The translations under genes and the position numbers were made by a program. Below are positions 9,443-18,368 of a stretch of DNA of 64,000 nucleotides, in pieces. The notes under the pieces were generated by a model, which did not search any database, was not told the origin of the DNA, and worked only from the letters and a program-made list of their open reading frames with translations. The stretch spans positions 62,001-126,000 of the forward strand of contig NZ_SACY01000006.1 in the NCBI RefSeq assembly GCF_004005965.1, in the 5' to 3' direction. Origin of the DNA: Sandaracinomonas limnophila. GTDB lineage: Bacteria; Bacteroidota; Bacteroidia; Cytophagales; Spirosomataceae. Numbering within the stretch: the stretch's first letter is position 1; each line of letters begins with the position of its first letter.

Positions 9443-10555
9443 TAAACCCCAAAACTCCTGCTTCAAATCCTCCAAATCCTCCAATCCAATTGAAAAACGC
9501 AACAAATTACCTGGAGTAGTGCTTTGAGGACCTTCGATAGATTTGCGATGCTCCACCAAACTTTCCACTCCACCTAAAGAAGTTGCTTGTTTGAAAATAG
9601 TAAACTTTGAAGCCAATTGATGTGTTTCGGATTCTGATAATTTGAAACATACAGAAACCATACCAGATTGGCCATTTGGCATTTGCTTTTTGGCTAAATC
9701 ATACTGAGGATGACTTGCTAAACCTGGATAATATACTTTTTCAACTAATGGATGAGTTTCCAAATATTTAGCTAATTCCAAGGCATTGCTACTATGTTGT
9801 TTCATTCGAACTGCTAAGGTTTTTAAACCACGGCACAACAAATAACAATCCATTGGATTGGGAGTTGCTCCCATCAAAATTTGAACACGCTGCATGCGCG
9901 CCGACCATTCATCCTCCTTTTTGTAAACCACCGCACCACTCAATACATCTGAATGCCCTCCAATGTATTTGGTACTGGCGTGCATAACAAAATCAGCTCC
10001 TAGGTCCAATGGATTTTGATAATAAGGAGTTGCAATTGTATTATCCACAGCAACCTTGATTCCTTTACTATGGGCTAATTTTGAAATAGTTTCAATGTCA
10101 TGAATTTCCAACATGGGATTGGCAGGAGTTTCCAACCAAATTAATTTCGTATTGGGCTGAATAGCTTTTTCCACTGCATGTAAATCGGTCATATCTACCT
10201 GGGAAACCTCTAATCCCCAAGGACCTAAAATCTCCTCAGCTAATTTATAGGAGGCATAATAACCAACTTGGGGCATCAATAAATGATCTCCCTTTTTTAG
10301 GCATTGAAATATGGCATTTACAGCAGCTAATCCTGAAGAAAAGGCAAGAGCCCCTGCCCCATTTTCAAGCAGAGCCATGTTTTTTTCAAACAAATCACGA
10401 TTGGGATTTGAGTTTCGAGAATACATGTGACCTTTTGGATAAGTCCCATCCGAATCCCGCTCAAAAGTAGTTGTCAAGTAAATTGGGGTAGCAATGGCAT
10501 GTGCCGTTTCATCCAAAAAATGAACTCCTTGAACAACTTGCGTAGATTTTTTCAT
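9434..10555 (-). CDS. Trans-sulfuration PLP-dependent enzyme (cystathionine synthase/lyase family)
   Basis: A cytoplasmic Cys/Met-metabolism PLP enzyme. YSRNSNPN and the loop around SSGLAAV bind the cofactor, VAVDNTIATPYYQNP is the family signature, and the PLP Lys is in STKYIGGHSD (about residue 196). Family length is normal (373). Substrate cannot be fixed from sequence: cystathionine gamma-synthase, cystathionine gamma-lyase and O-acylhomoserine sulfhydrylase share these motifs. I chose the ATG at 10555 over the in-frame GTG one codon upstream; both fall right after the lptB stop codon, so the gene is cotranscribed with lptB. Its C-terminal residues and stop come from an octamer repeat. 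Confidence 0.85.
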   Translation of the reverse strand: MKKSTQVVQGVHFLDETAHAIATPIYLTTTFERDSDGTYPKGHMYSRNSNPNRDLFEKNMALLENGAGALAFSSGLAAVNAIFQCLKKGDHLLMPQVGYYASYKLAEEILGPWGLEVSQVDMTDLHAVEKAIQPNTKLIWLETPANPMLEIHDIETISKLAHSKGIKVAVDNTIATPYYQNPLDLGADFVMHASTKYIGGHSDVLSGAVVYKKEDEWSARMQRVQILMGATPNPMDCYLLCRGLKTLAVRMKQHSSNALELAKYLETHPLVEKVYYPGLASHPQYDLAKKQMPNGQSGMVSVCFKLSESETHQLASKFTIFKQATSLGGVESLVEHRKSIEGPQSTTPGNLLRFSIGLEDLEDLKQEFWGLRI

Positions 10556-10558
10556 CAC

Positions 10559-11284
10559 TTATTCTCTTAATTTGAAATGTTGACCTAAATACACCCGACG
10601 AACCTGCTCATCCTCTGCCAATTCTTTAGGACTACCAGCCTTTAAAATTCTACCTTCAAATAACAAATAGGCACGGTCTGTAATGGATAAGGTCTCATCT
10701 ACATTGTGATCTGTGATGAGAATACCAATATTCTTATATTTTAATTTGGCTACAATGGTTTGGATTTCCTCCACAGCAATTGGGTCAACTCCTGCAAATG
10801 GTTCATCCAATAAGATAAATTTAGGATCAACAGCTAATGCGCGAGCAATTTCCGTTCTTCTTCTTTCCCCACCCGATAATACCTGACCTAAACTTTTCCG
10901 AACATGCGTCAAGGAAAATTCTTCCAATAAGGCTTCCGTTTTTTCTTTCTGCTCCGATTTAGTCAAAGTGGTCATTTCCAAAACGGCCAAAATATTTTCT
11001 TCCACGCTTAATGTTCTGAAAACAGATGCCTCTTGAGCCAAATAACCAATTCCTAATCGGGCTCTCTTGTACATGGGGAGGTCGGTAACATCCAAGTCAT
11101 CTAAGAAAACCTTACCCTCATTGGGTTTAACAAGTCCTGTTGCAATGTAAAATGAAGTTGTTTTTCCGGCACCATTGGGCCCCAACAAACCAACTATTTC
11201 ACCTTGTGCAACCTGGTAACTGATATGGTCATTGACCAATCGTTGACCGTATTTTTTCACTAAGTTTTCTGTGCGAAGAATCAT
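10559..11284 (-). CDS. lptB: LPS export ABC transporter ATP-binding protein LptB
   Basis: The cytoplasmic ATPase of the LptB2FG complex, which powers lipopolysaccharide extraction from the inner membrane. Walker [10 protein letters not shown] (35-42), Q-loop in [12 protein letters not shown], signature LSGGERRR, Walker [14 protein letters not shown], and [10 protein letters not shown], an LptB hallmark. I place the start at the ATG at 11284 ([13 protein letters not shown], 241 residues, the usual LptB length). The longer frame would add 14 hydrophobic residues that overlap a TAATTTTG promoter box. Divergent from recJ. Confidence 0.92.
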   Translation of the reverse strand: MILRTENLVKKYGQRLVNDHISYQVAQGEIVGLLGPNGAGKTTSFYIATGLVKPNEGKVFLDDLDVTDLPMYKRARLGIGYLAQEASVFRTLSVEENILAVLEMTTLTKSEQKEKTEALLEEFSLTHVRKSLGQVLSGGERRRTEIARALAVDPKFILLDEPFAGVDPIAVEEIQTIVAKLKYKNIGILITDHNVDETLSITDRAYLLFEGRILKAGSPKELAEDEQVRRVYLGQHFKLRE

Positions 11285-11290
11285 AAGGAA

Positions 11291-11298
11291 CAAAATTA
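11291..11298 (-). promoter_or_regulatory. -7 element of lptB promoter
   Basis: TAATTTTG on the minus strand just upstream of the chosen lptB ATG. It implies a nearly leaderless transcript. No TTTG is found at the right spacing, so the call rests on the -7 box alone. Confidence 0.4.
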
Positions 11299-11373
11299 AA
11301 TATTTTGTCACATAAAAGATTATCAATCAACTGATAATTTGCAAAATGAGCTTTTTTTAGGCTTTCAATTATG

Positions 11374-11381
11374 TAATTTTG
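11374..11381 (+). promoter_or_regulatory. -7 element of recJ promoter
   Basis: TAATTTTG 16 nt before the recJ ATG at 11397. The -33 region is T-rich (11352-11358) without a clean TTTG. The box rules out the in-frame TTG at 11379 as the start. Confidence 0.5.
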
Positions 11382-11396
11382 TTGAAAAGAATTGAT

Positions 11397-13130
11397 ATGT
11401 TGAAAGCAAAGAAAATATGGAATTTCGTACCTAAGGCCTCAGAAAGGGAAATTGAAAATTTAGGGGATGAATTACAAACGACCAAAAATCCCTATTTTCT
11501 GCAATTATTAATTTCTCGTGGCATCAAAAATTTTGACCAAGCGAAAGAATTTATGTTGCCACAAATCGAACTCCTTCACGACCCTTTTTTAATGAAGGAT
11601 ATGGATGTGGCAGTGGACCGACTTTCCATGGCCTTAGAAACCGGAGAAAAAATATTGATTTATGGTGACTATGACGTAGATGGCACAACTGCTGTATCAA
11701 TTGTTTATAGTTATTTAAGTGAAGAATTGGGAGCCGATGTCGATTACTACATCCCTGATCGATACAAAGAAGGTTATGGCGTTTCACAAGCCGGAGTTGA
11801 ATATGCAAGAGATAATGGTTATACGCTCATCATTTCGCTCGACTGCGGCATAAAAGCCCATGAAAGAGTTATTTGGTGTAAGGAAAACGAAATAGATTTC
11901 ATCGTCTGCGACCACCATCTTCCGGAAGGAGACTTGCCAGAGGCAGTGGCCGTTTTAGATCCCAAAAGAAAAGATTGTCCCTACCCTTTTAAAGAACTCA
12001 CAGGAGCGGGTGTAGGCTTCAAATTATTGATGGCCTTCGCAATGGCTCATGAATTAGATTTTGAGCCCATATACGAAAAATTAGACCTATTGGCCTGCTC
12101 AAATGCAGCCGATATGGTACCGATTATTGGCGAAAACAGAATATTGACCTATTTTGGTATGAAAAAATTGGACGAAAATCCTCGTCCGGGTTTAGCATAT
12201 TTATTAACCAAAGCGGGTAGAAAAAGTCCCTATTCCATCACAGATGTAGTATTTTCAATCGCACCAGTGATTAATGCTGCAGGTAGAATGGACCATGCTT
12301 ATGGTGCGGTAAAACTGTTGTTAGCACAAAATGCCGAAGAGGCGGCTGCATTGGCACAACCTGTGTTGAATCAAAATATTGAACGAAAAGCAGTTGAAAA
12401 AGCAATCACCAAACAAGCTTTGGAACAATTTGTCAAAGATGATTTCCTGCCAAATGCAAACTCAACTGTCATTTTTCATCCAGAATGGCACAAAGGAGTA
12501 GTGGGAATTGTAGCCAGTAAATTACAAGAACATTACTACCGACCAACCATTGTTTTAACCTTATCAAACGGACATGTTGTTGGATCAGCAAGGTCTGTGA
12601 AGGGATTTGATATTCACCATGCCTTGGAGCAATGTGCTGATTTATTATTGCAATTTGGGGGACATACCCACGCGGCAGGACTTCATTTGGAACAAGAAAA
12701 TTTGCCAGAATTTATTCAACGATTTGACCAACTGGTTGCCAATTCTTTAAAAGAAAAAGAGCAAAAAGCTGAAGTTTTGATAGATGTTGAATTGCCTGTT
12801 TCTACACTTTCAATCAATTTTCAAGAAAAATTAATCAATCGCTTGGCCCCCTTTGGACCTGGAAATATGCAACCCTACTTTGTAAGTGAGGTTTATTTGC
12901 ATGCTAGTCCGACAATTATGAAAGACGAGCACTTGAAATTGTTTTTAGGAGAACAACCAGAACTAAAACAAATTGAGGCAGTTGCCTTTGGCATGAGAAA
13001 TTCTTACTATGAAGATTTAGTAGATGCCTTTCACCAACAAAAACCTTTTAAAATTGTTTATCATTTAGATATCAACGAGTTCAATGGGCGAAAATCAGTT
13101 CAGGCGAGAATTGTAGATATTGGAGAATAA
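11397..13130 (+). CDS. recJ: Single-stranded-DNA-specific exonuclease RecJ
   Basis: RecJ is a 5'-3' single-strand exonuclease in recombination and mismatch or base-excision repair. DHH-phosphoesterase motifs are present: DYDVDGTT starting at residue 91, DHH at 172-174, and the DHHA1 motif GGHTHAAG at 421-428; a C-terminal OB-type domain follows. The 577-residue length is typical. The start is the ATG at 11397 (MLKAKKIWNF) because the upstream in-frame TTG lies within the -7 promoter box. Divergent from lptB; the thrC promoter begins directly after its stop. Confidence 0.95.
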   Translation: MLKAKKIWNFVPKASEREIENLGDELQTTKNPYFLQLLISRGIKNFDQAKEFMLPQIELLHDPFLMKDMDVAVDRLSMALETGEKILIYGDYDVDGTTAVSIVYSYLSEELGADVDYYIPDRYKEGYGVSQAGVEYARDNGYTLIISLDCGIKAHERVIWCKENEIDFIVCDHHLPEGDLPEAVAVLDPKRKDCPYPFKELTGAGVGFKLLMAFAMAHELDFEPIYEKLDLLACSNAADMVPIIGENRILTYFGMKKLDENPRPGLAYLLTKAGRKSPYSITDVVFSIAPVINAAGRMDHAYGAVKLLLAQNAEEAAALAQPVLNQNIERKAVEKAITKQALEQFVKDDFLPNANSTVIFHPEWHKGVVGIVASKLQEHYYRPTIVLTLSNGHVVGSARSVKGFDIHHALEQCADLLLQFGGHTHAAGLHLEQENLPEFIQRFDQLVANSLKEKEQKAEVLIDVELPVSTLSINFQEKLINRLAPFGPGNMQPYFVSEVYLHASPTIMKDEHLKLFLGEQPELKQIEAVAFGMRNSYYEDLVDAFHQQKPFKIVYHLDINEFNGRKSVQARIVDIGE

Positions 13131-13162
13131 TTTGTTTCAGGGGCTTTAAATACCTAATTTTG
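13131..13162 (+). promoter_or_regulatory. Promoter of thrC
   Basis: TTTG at 13131-13134 directly after the recJ stop, a 20-nt spacer, then TAATTTTG at 13155-13162. The leader before thrC would be about 22 nt. Confidence 0.72.
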
Positions 13163-13190
13163 CCCCTTAATGCGTATAAAGTGAATTAAG

Positions 13191-14501
13191 ATGAAGTTAT
13201 ATAGTACAGCAGGTCAGAGTCCAGACGTAGATTTACAAGAAGCTATTTTCCGTGGATTACCTCCCGATAATGGTTTGTATATGCCAGAATCCATCCCAGT
13301 ACTTCCTCAGGAATTTATTGACAATCTAGATCAGAAATCTATTCAAGAAATTGCTTTCGCTGTATGTAAAAACTTATTAGGAAATGATTTAACGGATGCT
13401 GAAATTTCATCAATCATCTCCAAATCCATTACCTTTGAAGCACCCATTGTAGAATTAGAGACAGGTACAGAGGTTTTGGAGTTATTCCATGGCCCATCCA
13501 TGGCTTTTAAAGACTTTGGCGCTCGCTTCATGGCTGCCATCATGTCGCATTACCTTCAAAAAAGTCAGCAAGAAATCCGAATTTTAGTAGCCACCTCTGG
13601 AGACACTGGTGGGGCAGTGGCACAAGGATTTTACGATACTCCAGGAATTTCGGTCACAATTCTTTATCCCAAAGGAAAAGTTTCAGATATTCAAGAAAAG
13701 CAATTGACTACTTTGGACAAAAATGTTACAGCCCTAGAAATAGATGGCACATTTGACGATTGTCAGGCCTTGGTAAAACAAGCTTTTCTGGATGAAGAAT
13801 TACGTTCTAAGTTTAATTTAGCATCTGCAAATTCTATTAATATTTCACGATTAATTCCTCAATCCTTTTATTATTTCTCGGCATACGCACAAGCAAAGAA
13901 AAAAGGTAATAAATTGCCGATTGTTTTTTCCGTTCCGAGTGGAAATTTTGGAAATTTAAGTGCAGGAATTATGGCCTATCAAATGGGATTACCCATTAAA
14001 GCATTTATTGCCGCTACAAATGTCAATAAAATAGTCCCAGATTTTTTAAAATCTGGGAAATACGAACCAAAGCCAAGCCAAGAAACGCTTTCAAATGCCA
14101 TGGATGTTGGGAATCCGTCCAATTTTGTACGAATGCAGATTTTGGCAGGGGGAGAATTAGAAAAAATCCAAAATATCGTGAAGGGTTATCACACAGATGA
14201 CGCAAAAACGCGCGAAACCATGAAAGAGGTGTTTGAGAAATACGATTACATCATGTGTCCACATACTGCAGTTGCCTATGACGGTCTCAAGCAATATCGC
14301 AAAGAGTTTGGTTCAGATAATTGTGGAATTATACTTTCTACTGCTCATTATGCCAAATTTCTACCTACAGTTGAGGGAACTTTAGGCCAAAAAGTGCTTA
14401 TTCCAGCAAGATTAGAAGAATTGCTAGACAAACAAAAAGTCGCCATTTCTATGAACTGCGACTTTAAAGGCTTTAAAGAGTATTTACTAAAAGAACTTTA
14501 G
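13191..14501 (+). CDS. thrC: Threonine synthase
   Basis: A PLP enzyme that converts O-phosphohomoserine to threonine in the cytoplasm. The start MKLYSTAGQSPDVDLQEAIF and the PLP-lysine motif HGPSMAFKDFGARFM (K107) are those of the long, E. coli-like ThrC. SGDTGGAVA and VPSGNFGN bind the cofactor phosphate. It has 436 residues, normal for this subclass. It has its own promoter, is not near thrA or thrB, and converges on the DoxX-like gene with a 3-nt gap and no obvious terminator. Confidence 0.95.
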   Translation: MKLYSTAGQSPDVDLQEAIFRGLPPDNGLYMPESIPVLPQEFIDNLDQKSIQEIAFAVCKNLLGNDLTDAEISSIISKSITFEAPIVELETGTEVLELFHGPSMAFKDFGARFMAAIMSHYLQKSQQEIRILVATSGDTGGAVAQGFYDTPGISVTILYPKGKVSDIQEKQLTTLDKNVTALEIDGTFDDCQALVKQAFLDEELRSKFNLASANSINISRLIPQSFYYFSAYAQAKKKGNKLPIVFSVPSGNFGNLSAGIMAYQMGLPIKAFIAATNVNKIVPDFLKSGKYEPKPSQETLSNAMDVGNPSNFVRMQILAGGELEKIQNIVKGYHTDDAKTRETMKEVFEKYDYIMCPHTAVAYDGLKQYRKEFGSDNCGIILSTAHYAKFLPTVEGTLGQKVLIPARLEELLDKQKVAISMNCDFKGFKEYLLKEL

Positions 14502-14504
14502 AAT

Positions 14505-14864
14505 TTAAAAAACATTAATTTTACTTCTTTCTTGATACAAGATTATTGCTTGAAGTATCAACATTACGATACCAGCACTTGGTTGGTGAGCGATAATTAG
14601 TTCAAACAATACGATATTTACTGCAATGGGTGCTAGAATTAATGAGCCCAAGGCTCTTTTTGAAGGGACTAATAAAAGTACTGCACCTATAATTTCAAAA
14701 ATTTTTACAACAGCCATGTATCCAGTAGTTGTAAATAAATTCATAAAAACTGCCTGATTTCCTGTCATTGCCGGCATTTCCATCATTGGAAAGAAAAACA
14801 TAAACGAAGAAAATAAGTACATAAATGCCGCTAGGTAGGTTGGAATGTTAGGGAGGAAGCGCAT
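14505..14864 (-). CDS. DoxX-like small membrane protein
   Basis: A 119-residue protein with four predicted membrane helices: LAAFMYLFSSFMFFF, a helix around GYMAVVKIFEIIGAVLLLV, one around LGSLILAPIAVNIVLFEL, and AGIVMLILQAIILY. The second and third match the DoxX/DoxX-like pattern of four-helix inner-membrane proteins. Function in this family is poorly defined (redox-related in a few cases). A heptamer array begins 5 nt upstream of its start codon. It is the last gene of a minus-strand run from comB, gcvT, the glutaminyl cyclase and the T9SS-sorted protein. Confidence 0.65.
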   Translation of the reverse strand: MRFLPNIPTYLAAFMYLFSSFMFFFPMMEMPAMTGNQAVFMNLFTTTGYMAVVKIFEIIGAVLLLVPSKRALGSLILAPIAVNIVLFELIIAHQPSAGIVMLILQAIILYQERSKINVF

Positions 14865-14868
14865 AGGA

Positions 14869-14945
14869 GTTAAAAGTTGAAAGTTGAAAGTTAAAAGTTG
14901 AAAGTTAAAAGTTAAAAGTTAAAAGTTGAAAGTTGAAAGTTGAAA
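14869..14945 (+). repeat. Heptamer array GTTRAAA, left arm
   Basis: Eleven perfect consecutive 7-mers, GTTAAAA or GTTGAAA (77 nt). It pairs with the inverse array at 15005-15032 across a spacer of about 59 nt. It occupies the region directly upstream of the DoxX-like start codon. Confidence 0.92.
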
Positions 14946-15004
14946 AAAAATATTTAAAATTCAAAAATTTTGAATTCATATACATTACCTACTAAACCAA
15001 AATT

Positions 15005-15032
15005 TTTCAACTTTCCACTTTCAACTTTCCAC
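15005..15032 (-). repeat. Heptamer array TTTCMAC, right arm
   Basis: Four 7-mers TTTCAAC/TTTCCAC, the reverse complement of GTTGAAA/GTGGAAA. It lies within the 3' end of comB, where it encodes KLKVES and the stop codon. Confidence 0.88.
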
Positions 15033-15714
15033 TTAACCAAATTGGCAGCACAGCATATTTATCCTTTTCCAAACAAAATGCAATATCTTTTTCTATGCCT
15101 AATTTCAACAATCGATTTACATGAGAGGAGTTTTTAACTGCGGTTTGTAAGTCTTTTGAGGCGATATTATAATTTTGCCAAGCCATTAAGGCTGCATCAT
15201 CTGCAACTTGATAATGTCCATTCAATTCATCTATAACGCAACCTGCAAAAAGCGTATCTTCTAAATTGGGTTTCCCTTTCCAACCAGCACATAGAACAAG
15301 TGCATCACCCTCCCAATTTTTTAAAGCTTCAACAACTTTACTCAAATTCAAAAATGCACCCACCATCAATAAGGGAGCTTTTTCAGCTCTTCTAATGGCT
15401 ACAGTTCCATTGGTAGTAGTAACACATATTTTTGACCCTTTTACCTTTTCCACTTGGTAGGAAAAGGGTGAATTGTCAAAATCAAATCCCGCTGGAGTAA
15501 TTCCGTTTCTTTCCGCTGAAATCAGATAGCCTTCTGCCTTTTTTGATTGACAAAAGTCAACATCCTCTACAGGTAGTATTTCTTGGGCGCCGTTTGCAAA
15601 GGCAGTTACCATGCAAGAAGTTGCTCTAAAAATATCAACAACCACAACGGCAGTATTTTCTAAGGAATATAAATGAATTAAATCTGGAGATAGGCAAACG
15701 TCTATTTTTCTCAT
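15007..15714 (-). CDS. comB: 2-phosphosulfolactate phosphatase family protein (ComB)
   Basis: ComB removes phosphate from 2-phosphosulfolactate, known from coenzyme M synthesis; bacterial homologues may make sulfolactate or serve another sulfonate route. Family motifs: VVVVDIFRATSCMVTA, SAERNGITPAGFDFDNSP, VTTTNGT and NLEDTLFAGCVIDEL. Length is normal (235). No ComA or ComC homologue is nearby, so the pathway is unclear; a link to sulfonolipids of Cytophagales is speculation. The start overlaps the gcvT stop by 4 nt (ATGA), so they are translationally coupled. The C-terminus SGKLKVES and the stop are supplied by the heptamer array. Confidence 0.85.
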   Translation of the reverse strand: MRKIDVCLSPDLIHLYSLENTAVVVVDIFRATSCMVTAFANGAQEILPVEDVDFCQSKKAEGYLISAERNGITPAGFDFDNSPFSYQVEKVKGSKICVTTTNGTVAIRRAEKAPLLMVGAFLNLSKVVEALKNWEGDALVLCAGWKGKPNLEDTLFAGCVIDELNGHYQVADDAALMAWQNYNIASKDLQTAVKNSSHVNRLLKLGIEKDIAFCLEKDKYAVLPIWLSGKLKVES

Positions 15715-16805
15715 TTATTCAAAAAGGGCGTTTTTACAATTTTTGCTTTTAAAACTCTATCACGAATGGCAATCATAATTTCAGTACCAATTTTAGCATT
15801 TTCAGTGGACACATAACCCATTCCAATGCCTAAATTCAAACTTGGCGACTGAGTTCCGGATGTAACCTCTCCAATCACATTCCCATCTTTATCTTGAATA
15901 GGATAATGTTGACGAGGAATACCACGATCGATCATTTCAAATCCAACTAATTTCTTTTGAGGACCTTCTTCTTTGATTTTCTGATGAATATCTTTCGCAA
16001 TAAAATCCTTTTTGAATGAGGTTATCCAACCCAAACCAGCTTCAATTGGAGAGGTAGTATCATCTATATCATGTCCATACAGTGCATAGCCCATTTCGGT
16101 ACGTAAGGTATCACGTGCCCCTAAGCCTACAGGTTTCATTTCAAATTCAGCTCCAGCTTCAAAAATAGCATTCCACATGGCAAGTGCATTTTCATTTTTC
16201 ACGTAAATCTCAAAACCTCCTGCCCCTGTATAACCTGTATTAGAAATTATCACATCCGGGATTCCAGCCATTTCATCAATTTTGAAGGAATAATATTCCA
16301 TCTCAGACAAATTAACTGCTGTCAATTTTTGAAGGGCCTTTATGGCATTAGGACCCTGAACGGCAAATAAAGAATACTCATCTGAAGCATTTTTCATTTC
16401 AACTCCAAACGTGTTTTTCGAAGAAATCCAATTCCAATCCTTCTCAATATTTGAAGCATTCACAACCAATAAATATTCATTTTCTTGGATTCGATAAACT
16501 AATAAATCATCTACAATCCCACCTGTTTCATTGGGCAAACAACTATATTGAACTTTACCATCCACCAATTTGGAGGCATCATTTGAACAAACGTATTGAA
16601 TCAAATCCAATGCCTTGGTACCTGATAAAAAGAATTCCCCCATGTGGCTAACATCAAAAACTCCCACATTTGAGCGAACGCACAAATGCTCTTGTATCAG
16701 ATTTGTATAAAGCACGGGCATATTATACCCTGCAAAAGGAACCATTTTAGCACCTAAACCCACATGAACGTCGTTTAGATGAACTTGTTTTAAATTTTCT
16801 TCCAT
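15711..16805 (-). CDS. gcvT: Glycine cleavage system T protein (aminomethyltransferase)
   Basis: GcvT transfers the methylene group from aminomethyl-lipoyl-H protein to tetrahydrofolate and releases ammonia. The N-terminal MVPFAGYNMPVLY and VGVFDVSHMGEF, the central NTGYTGAGGFEIY and the C-terminal SPIEAGLGW and GEVTSGTQSPSLN are characteristic. The length of 364 matches the family. gcvH and gcvP are not nearby. It starts 3 nt after the glutaminyl cyclase gene and overlaps comB, which indicates one transcript. Confidence 0.95.
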   Translation of the reverse strand: MEENLKQVHLNDVHVGLGAKMVPFAGYNMPVLYTNLIQEHLCVRSNVGVFDVSHMGEFFLSGTKALDLIQYVCSNDASKLVDGKVQYSCLPNETGGIVDDLLVYRIQENEYLLVVNASNIEKDWNWISSKNTFGVEMKNASDEYSLFAVQGPNAIKALQKLTAVNLSEMEYYSFKIDEMAGIPDVIISNTGYTGAGGFEIYVKNENALAMWNAIFEAGAEFEMKPVGLGARDTLRTEMGYALYGHDIDDTTSPIEAGLGWITSFKKDFIAKDIHQKIKEEGPQKKLVGFEMIDRGIPRQHYPIQDKDGNVIGEVTSGTQSPSLNLGIGMGYVSTENAKIGTEIMIAIRDRVLKAKIVKTPFLNK

Positions 16806-16808
16806 AAT

Positions 16809-17798
16809 TTATTCGCGATACAAAACCTGTAGTAAGGTTTGTCCAACTGCTTTAAGCGTATTTTTGTCGATGATTTGTAAATTATCTTGATGGGTATGAT
16901 GGTAACTTGGAAACACATCATTTCCATTTTTAAGGTCAACGATATCAATCATTTGAATTTTTGCAATCTCATTTACGGAGGTATGGTCATCTGTAATTCC
17001 AGCCCCTGGTTCTGCAATAAAATAATTGCTATAGCCTAAATCGGCAGCAGCATTCCAAACATTTTGAACGATGCCGGCTGCATATTGCATAGAAGAACCT
17101 TCTTGAGGGAAAGTCGCACCTTTGGCACCAACCATATCTAGCAAAATGCCATAATAAGGCTTATAACCAACTGGAAACAAATTTTTTGACCAATATTGGG
17201 AACCTAATGCCCAGGAATTACCAGTTACGTCTTCTGTACTTCCTAAATCTTCCAAGTCGAACAATACGATGTCAACTCCCACATTTGGCTTTTCTTTTGC
17301 GAGGTTTAATTGTCGAGCTATTTCCAAAAGCACTCCCGGTCCCGAAGCACCATCACTTGCTGCATCTATTGCTTCATTTTTACGAACCGAATCTTTATCT
17401 GCCCAAGGTCTTGAATCCCAATGAGCTGCCAGCAGAATACGTTTAGATTTTTCAGGTGCAAATTGAGCCACGATATTATATCCTGTTAATGCTTTTCCCT
17501 CGTAAGAATTCTCTTTAAACTCTTGCAATTGAACTTGCCAACCTAATCGCTTAAATTCACTGATATACCAATCCTTACAAGAAGAATGAGCAGAGGACCC
17601 TGGAACTCTCGGCCCAAAATCAATTTGTTTTTTAACAAAATGGTAAGCAGAATCTTCGGAAAATGTGGGAGTTGTGACCACAGATGATGCAGAAATTGAA
17701 GATTCTGTAGATTTTGACTTATTATTAAAAAAGACGTAAAATATTCCTGATCCGAAAAAAACGACCAAGAGTAATAAGGCAATTTTGGAGCGATTCAT
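16809..17798 (-). CDS. Glutaminyl-peptide cyclotransferase, PgQC-like (M28 fold)
   Basis: A membrane-anchored periplasmic zinc enzyme of the M28 fold: an N-terminal hydrophobic segment (about 7-24), then AAHWDSRPWADKD, AASDGASGPGVLLEIARQL, VLFDLEDLGS, SWALGSQYW, ILLDMVGAKGATF, DDHTSVNE and YHHTHQDN. These blocks resemble the type II glutaminyl cyclase of Porphyromonas gingivalis more than aminopeptidases. Such enzymes convert N-terminal Gln of exported proteins to pyroglutamate. Most exported proteins in this window begin with Gln after signal cleavage, which supports the call. An M28 aminopeptidase is the alternative. It sits in a run with an upstream T9SS-sorted protein (7-nt gap) and downstream gcvT. 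Confidence 0.78.
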   Translation of the reverse strand: MNRSKIALLLLVVFFGSGIFYVFFNNKSKSTESSISASSVVTTPTFSEDSAYHFVKKQIDFGPRVPGSSAHSSCKDWYISEFKRLGWQVQLQEFKENSYEGKALTGYNIVAQFAPEKSKRILLAAHWDSRPWADKDSVRKNEAIDAASDGASGPGVLLEIARQLNLAKEKPNVGVDIVLFDLEDLGSTEDVTGNSWALGSQYWSKNLFPVGYKPYYGILLDMVGAKGATFPQEGSSMQYAAGIVQNVWNAAADLGYSNYFIAEPGAGITDDHTSVNEIAKIQMIDIVDLKNGNDVFPSYHHTHQDNLQIIDKNTLKAVGQTLLQVLYRE

Positions 17799-17805
17799 TT
17801 AATTT

Positions 17806-18318
17806 TTACAATTCTTTAATCAAATTTGCTGAAAAAGGTTTTCCTTTATAAACAATATTCAAAATATAATTTCCAACCCTAATTTGAGATAAGGAACTAA
17901 CGTTTATTTCATCGATATCTCCTGGATAAGTCTTTTCAAAAATCACATTTCCACCTAAATCATAAAGAACAACATAAGAATCTGAAACAGATTTCTGGGA
18001 GAATTTAATCGTAAATTTTTCCTTAAATGGATTTGGAAAGATTGTATAAGTAATTGGATTTACCTCTTCAATTTTTATATCAAGTCCAGACTTCTTGATA
18101 CTTTTTACCAAAAAATTAGGCTGTTTAAATCCTTGTCGAAGCGTCACCCCATTTTTAGAAGAAGTACCTGAAATACTTTGTTGACCAATCACATGGCTAT
18201 AATATTTTCCTTGACTATTAACTGTTGCACCGCCCGCTCCAATTGTAGAAGATTTGATGGTTTGTGCAATTGATCCGAGTGAAACAAATAATAAAAATAT
18301 AAAAATTAATTTTTTCAT
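17806..18318 (-). CDS. Short secreted protein with T9SS type A sorting domain
   Basis: A 170-residue exported protein. Signal peptide MKKLIFIFLLFVSLGSIA, predicted cleavage before Gln (QTIKSS). The mature N-terminus has the motif IGAGGATVNSQGKYY and IGQQSISGT, common in Bacteroidota surface proteins. The last 80 residues form a type A sorting domain: YTIFPNPFKEKFTI, YVVLYDLGGNVIFEK and VGNYILNIVYKG. The domain directs passage through the T9SS and cell-surface attachment. There is hardly any cargo between signal and sorting domain, so the protein may itself be a small surface component. First gene of the run that includes the glutaminyl cyclase. Confidence 0.82.
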   Translation of the reverse strand: MKKLIFIFLLFVSLGSIAQTIKSSTIGAGGATVNSQGKYYSHVIGQQSISGTSSKNGVTLRQGFKQPNFLVKSIKKSGLDIKIEEVNPITYTIFPNPFKEKFTIKFSQKSVSDSYVVLYDLGGNVIFEKTYPGDIDEINVSSLSQIRVGNYILNIVYKGKPFSANLIKEL

Positions 18319-18335
18319 AATGGTTGATTTTTATA

Positions 18336-18368
18336 CAAAGGTACAGTTTTAATTTAGGTTTATTCCAA
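18336..18368 (-). promoter_or_regulatory. Promoter of T9SS protein / glutaminyl cyclase operon
   Basis: TACCTTTG on the minus strand at 18336-18343 (perfect -7). TTG at 18366-18368 with a 22-nt spacer is the nearest -33. The leader would be about 11 nt. Confidence 0.55.

Noticed and set aside
16809-17798. M28 gene as a simple aminopeptidase
   Set aside because: The DGASGPGVLLEIARQL, LEDLGS and DMVGAKGATF blocks fit the PgQC type better, and the Gln +1 pattern agrees; the alternative is noted but ranked lower.
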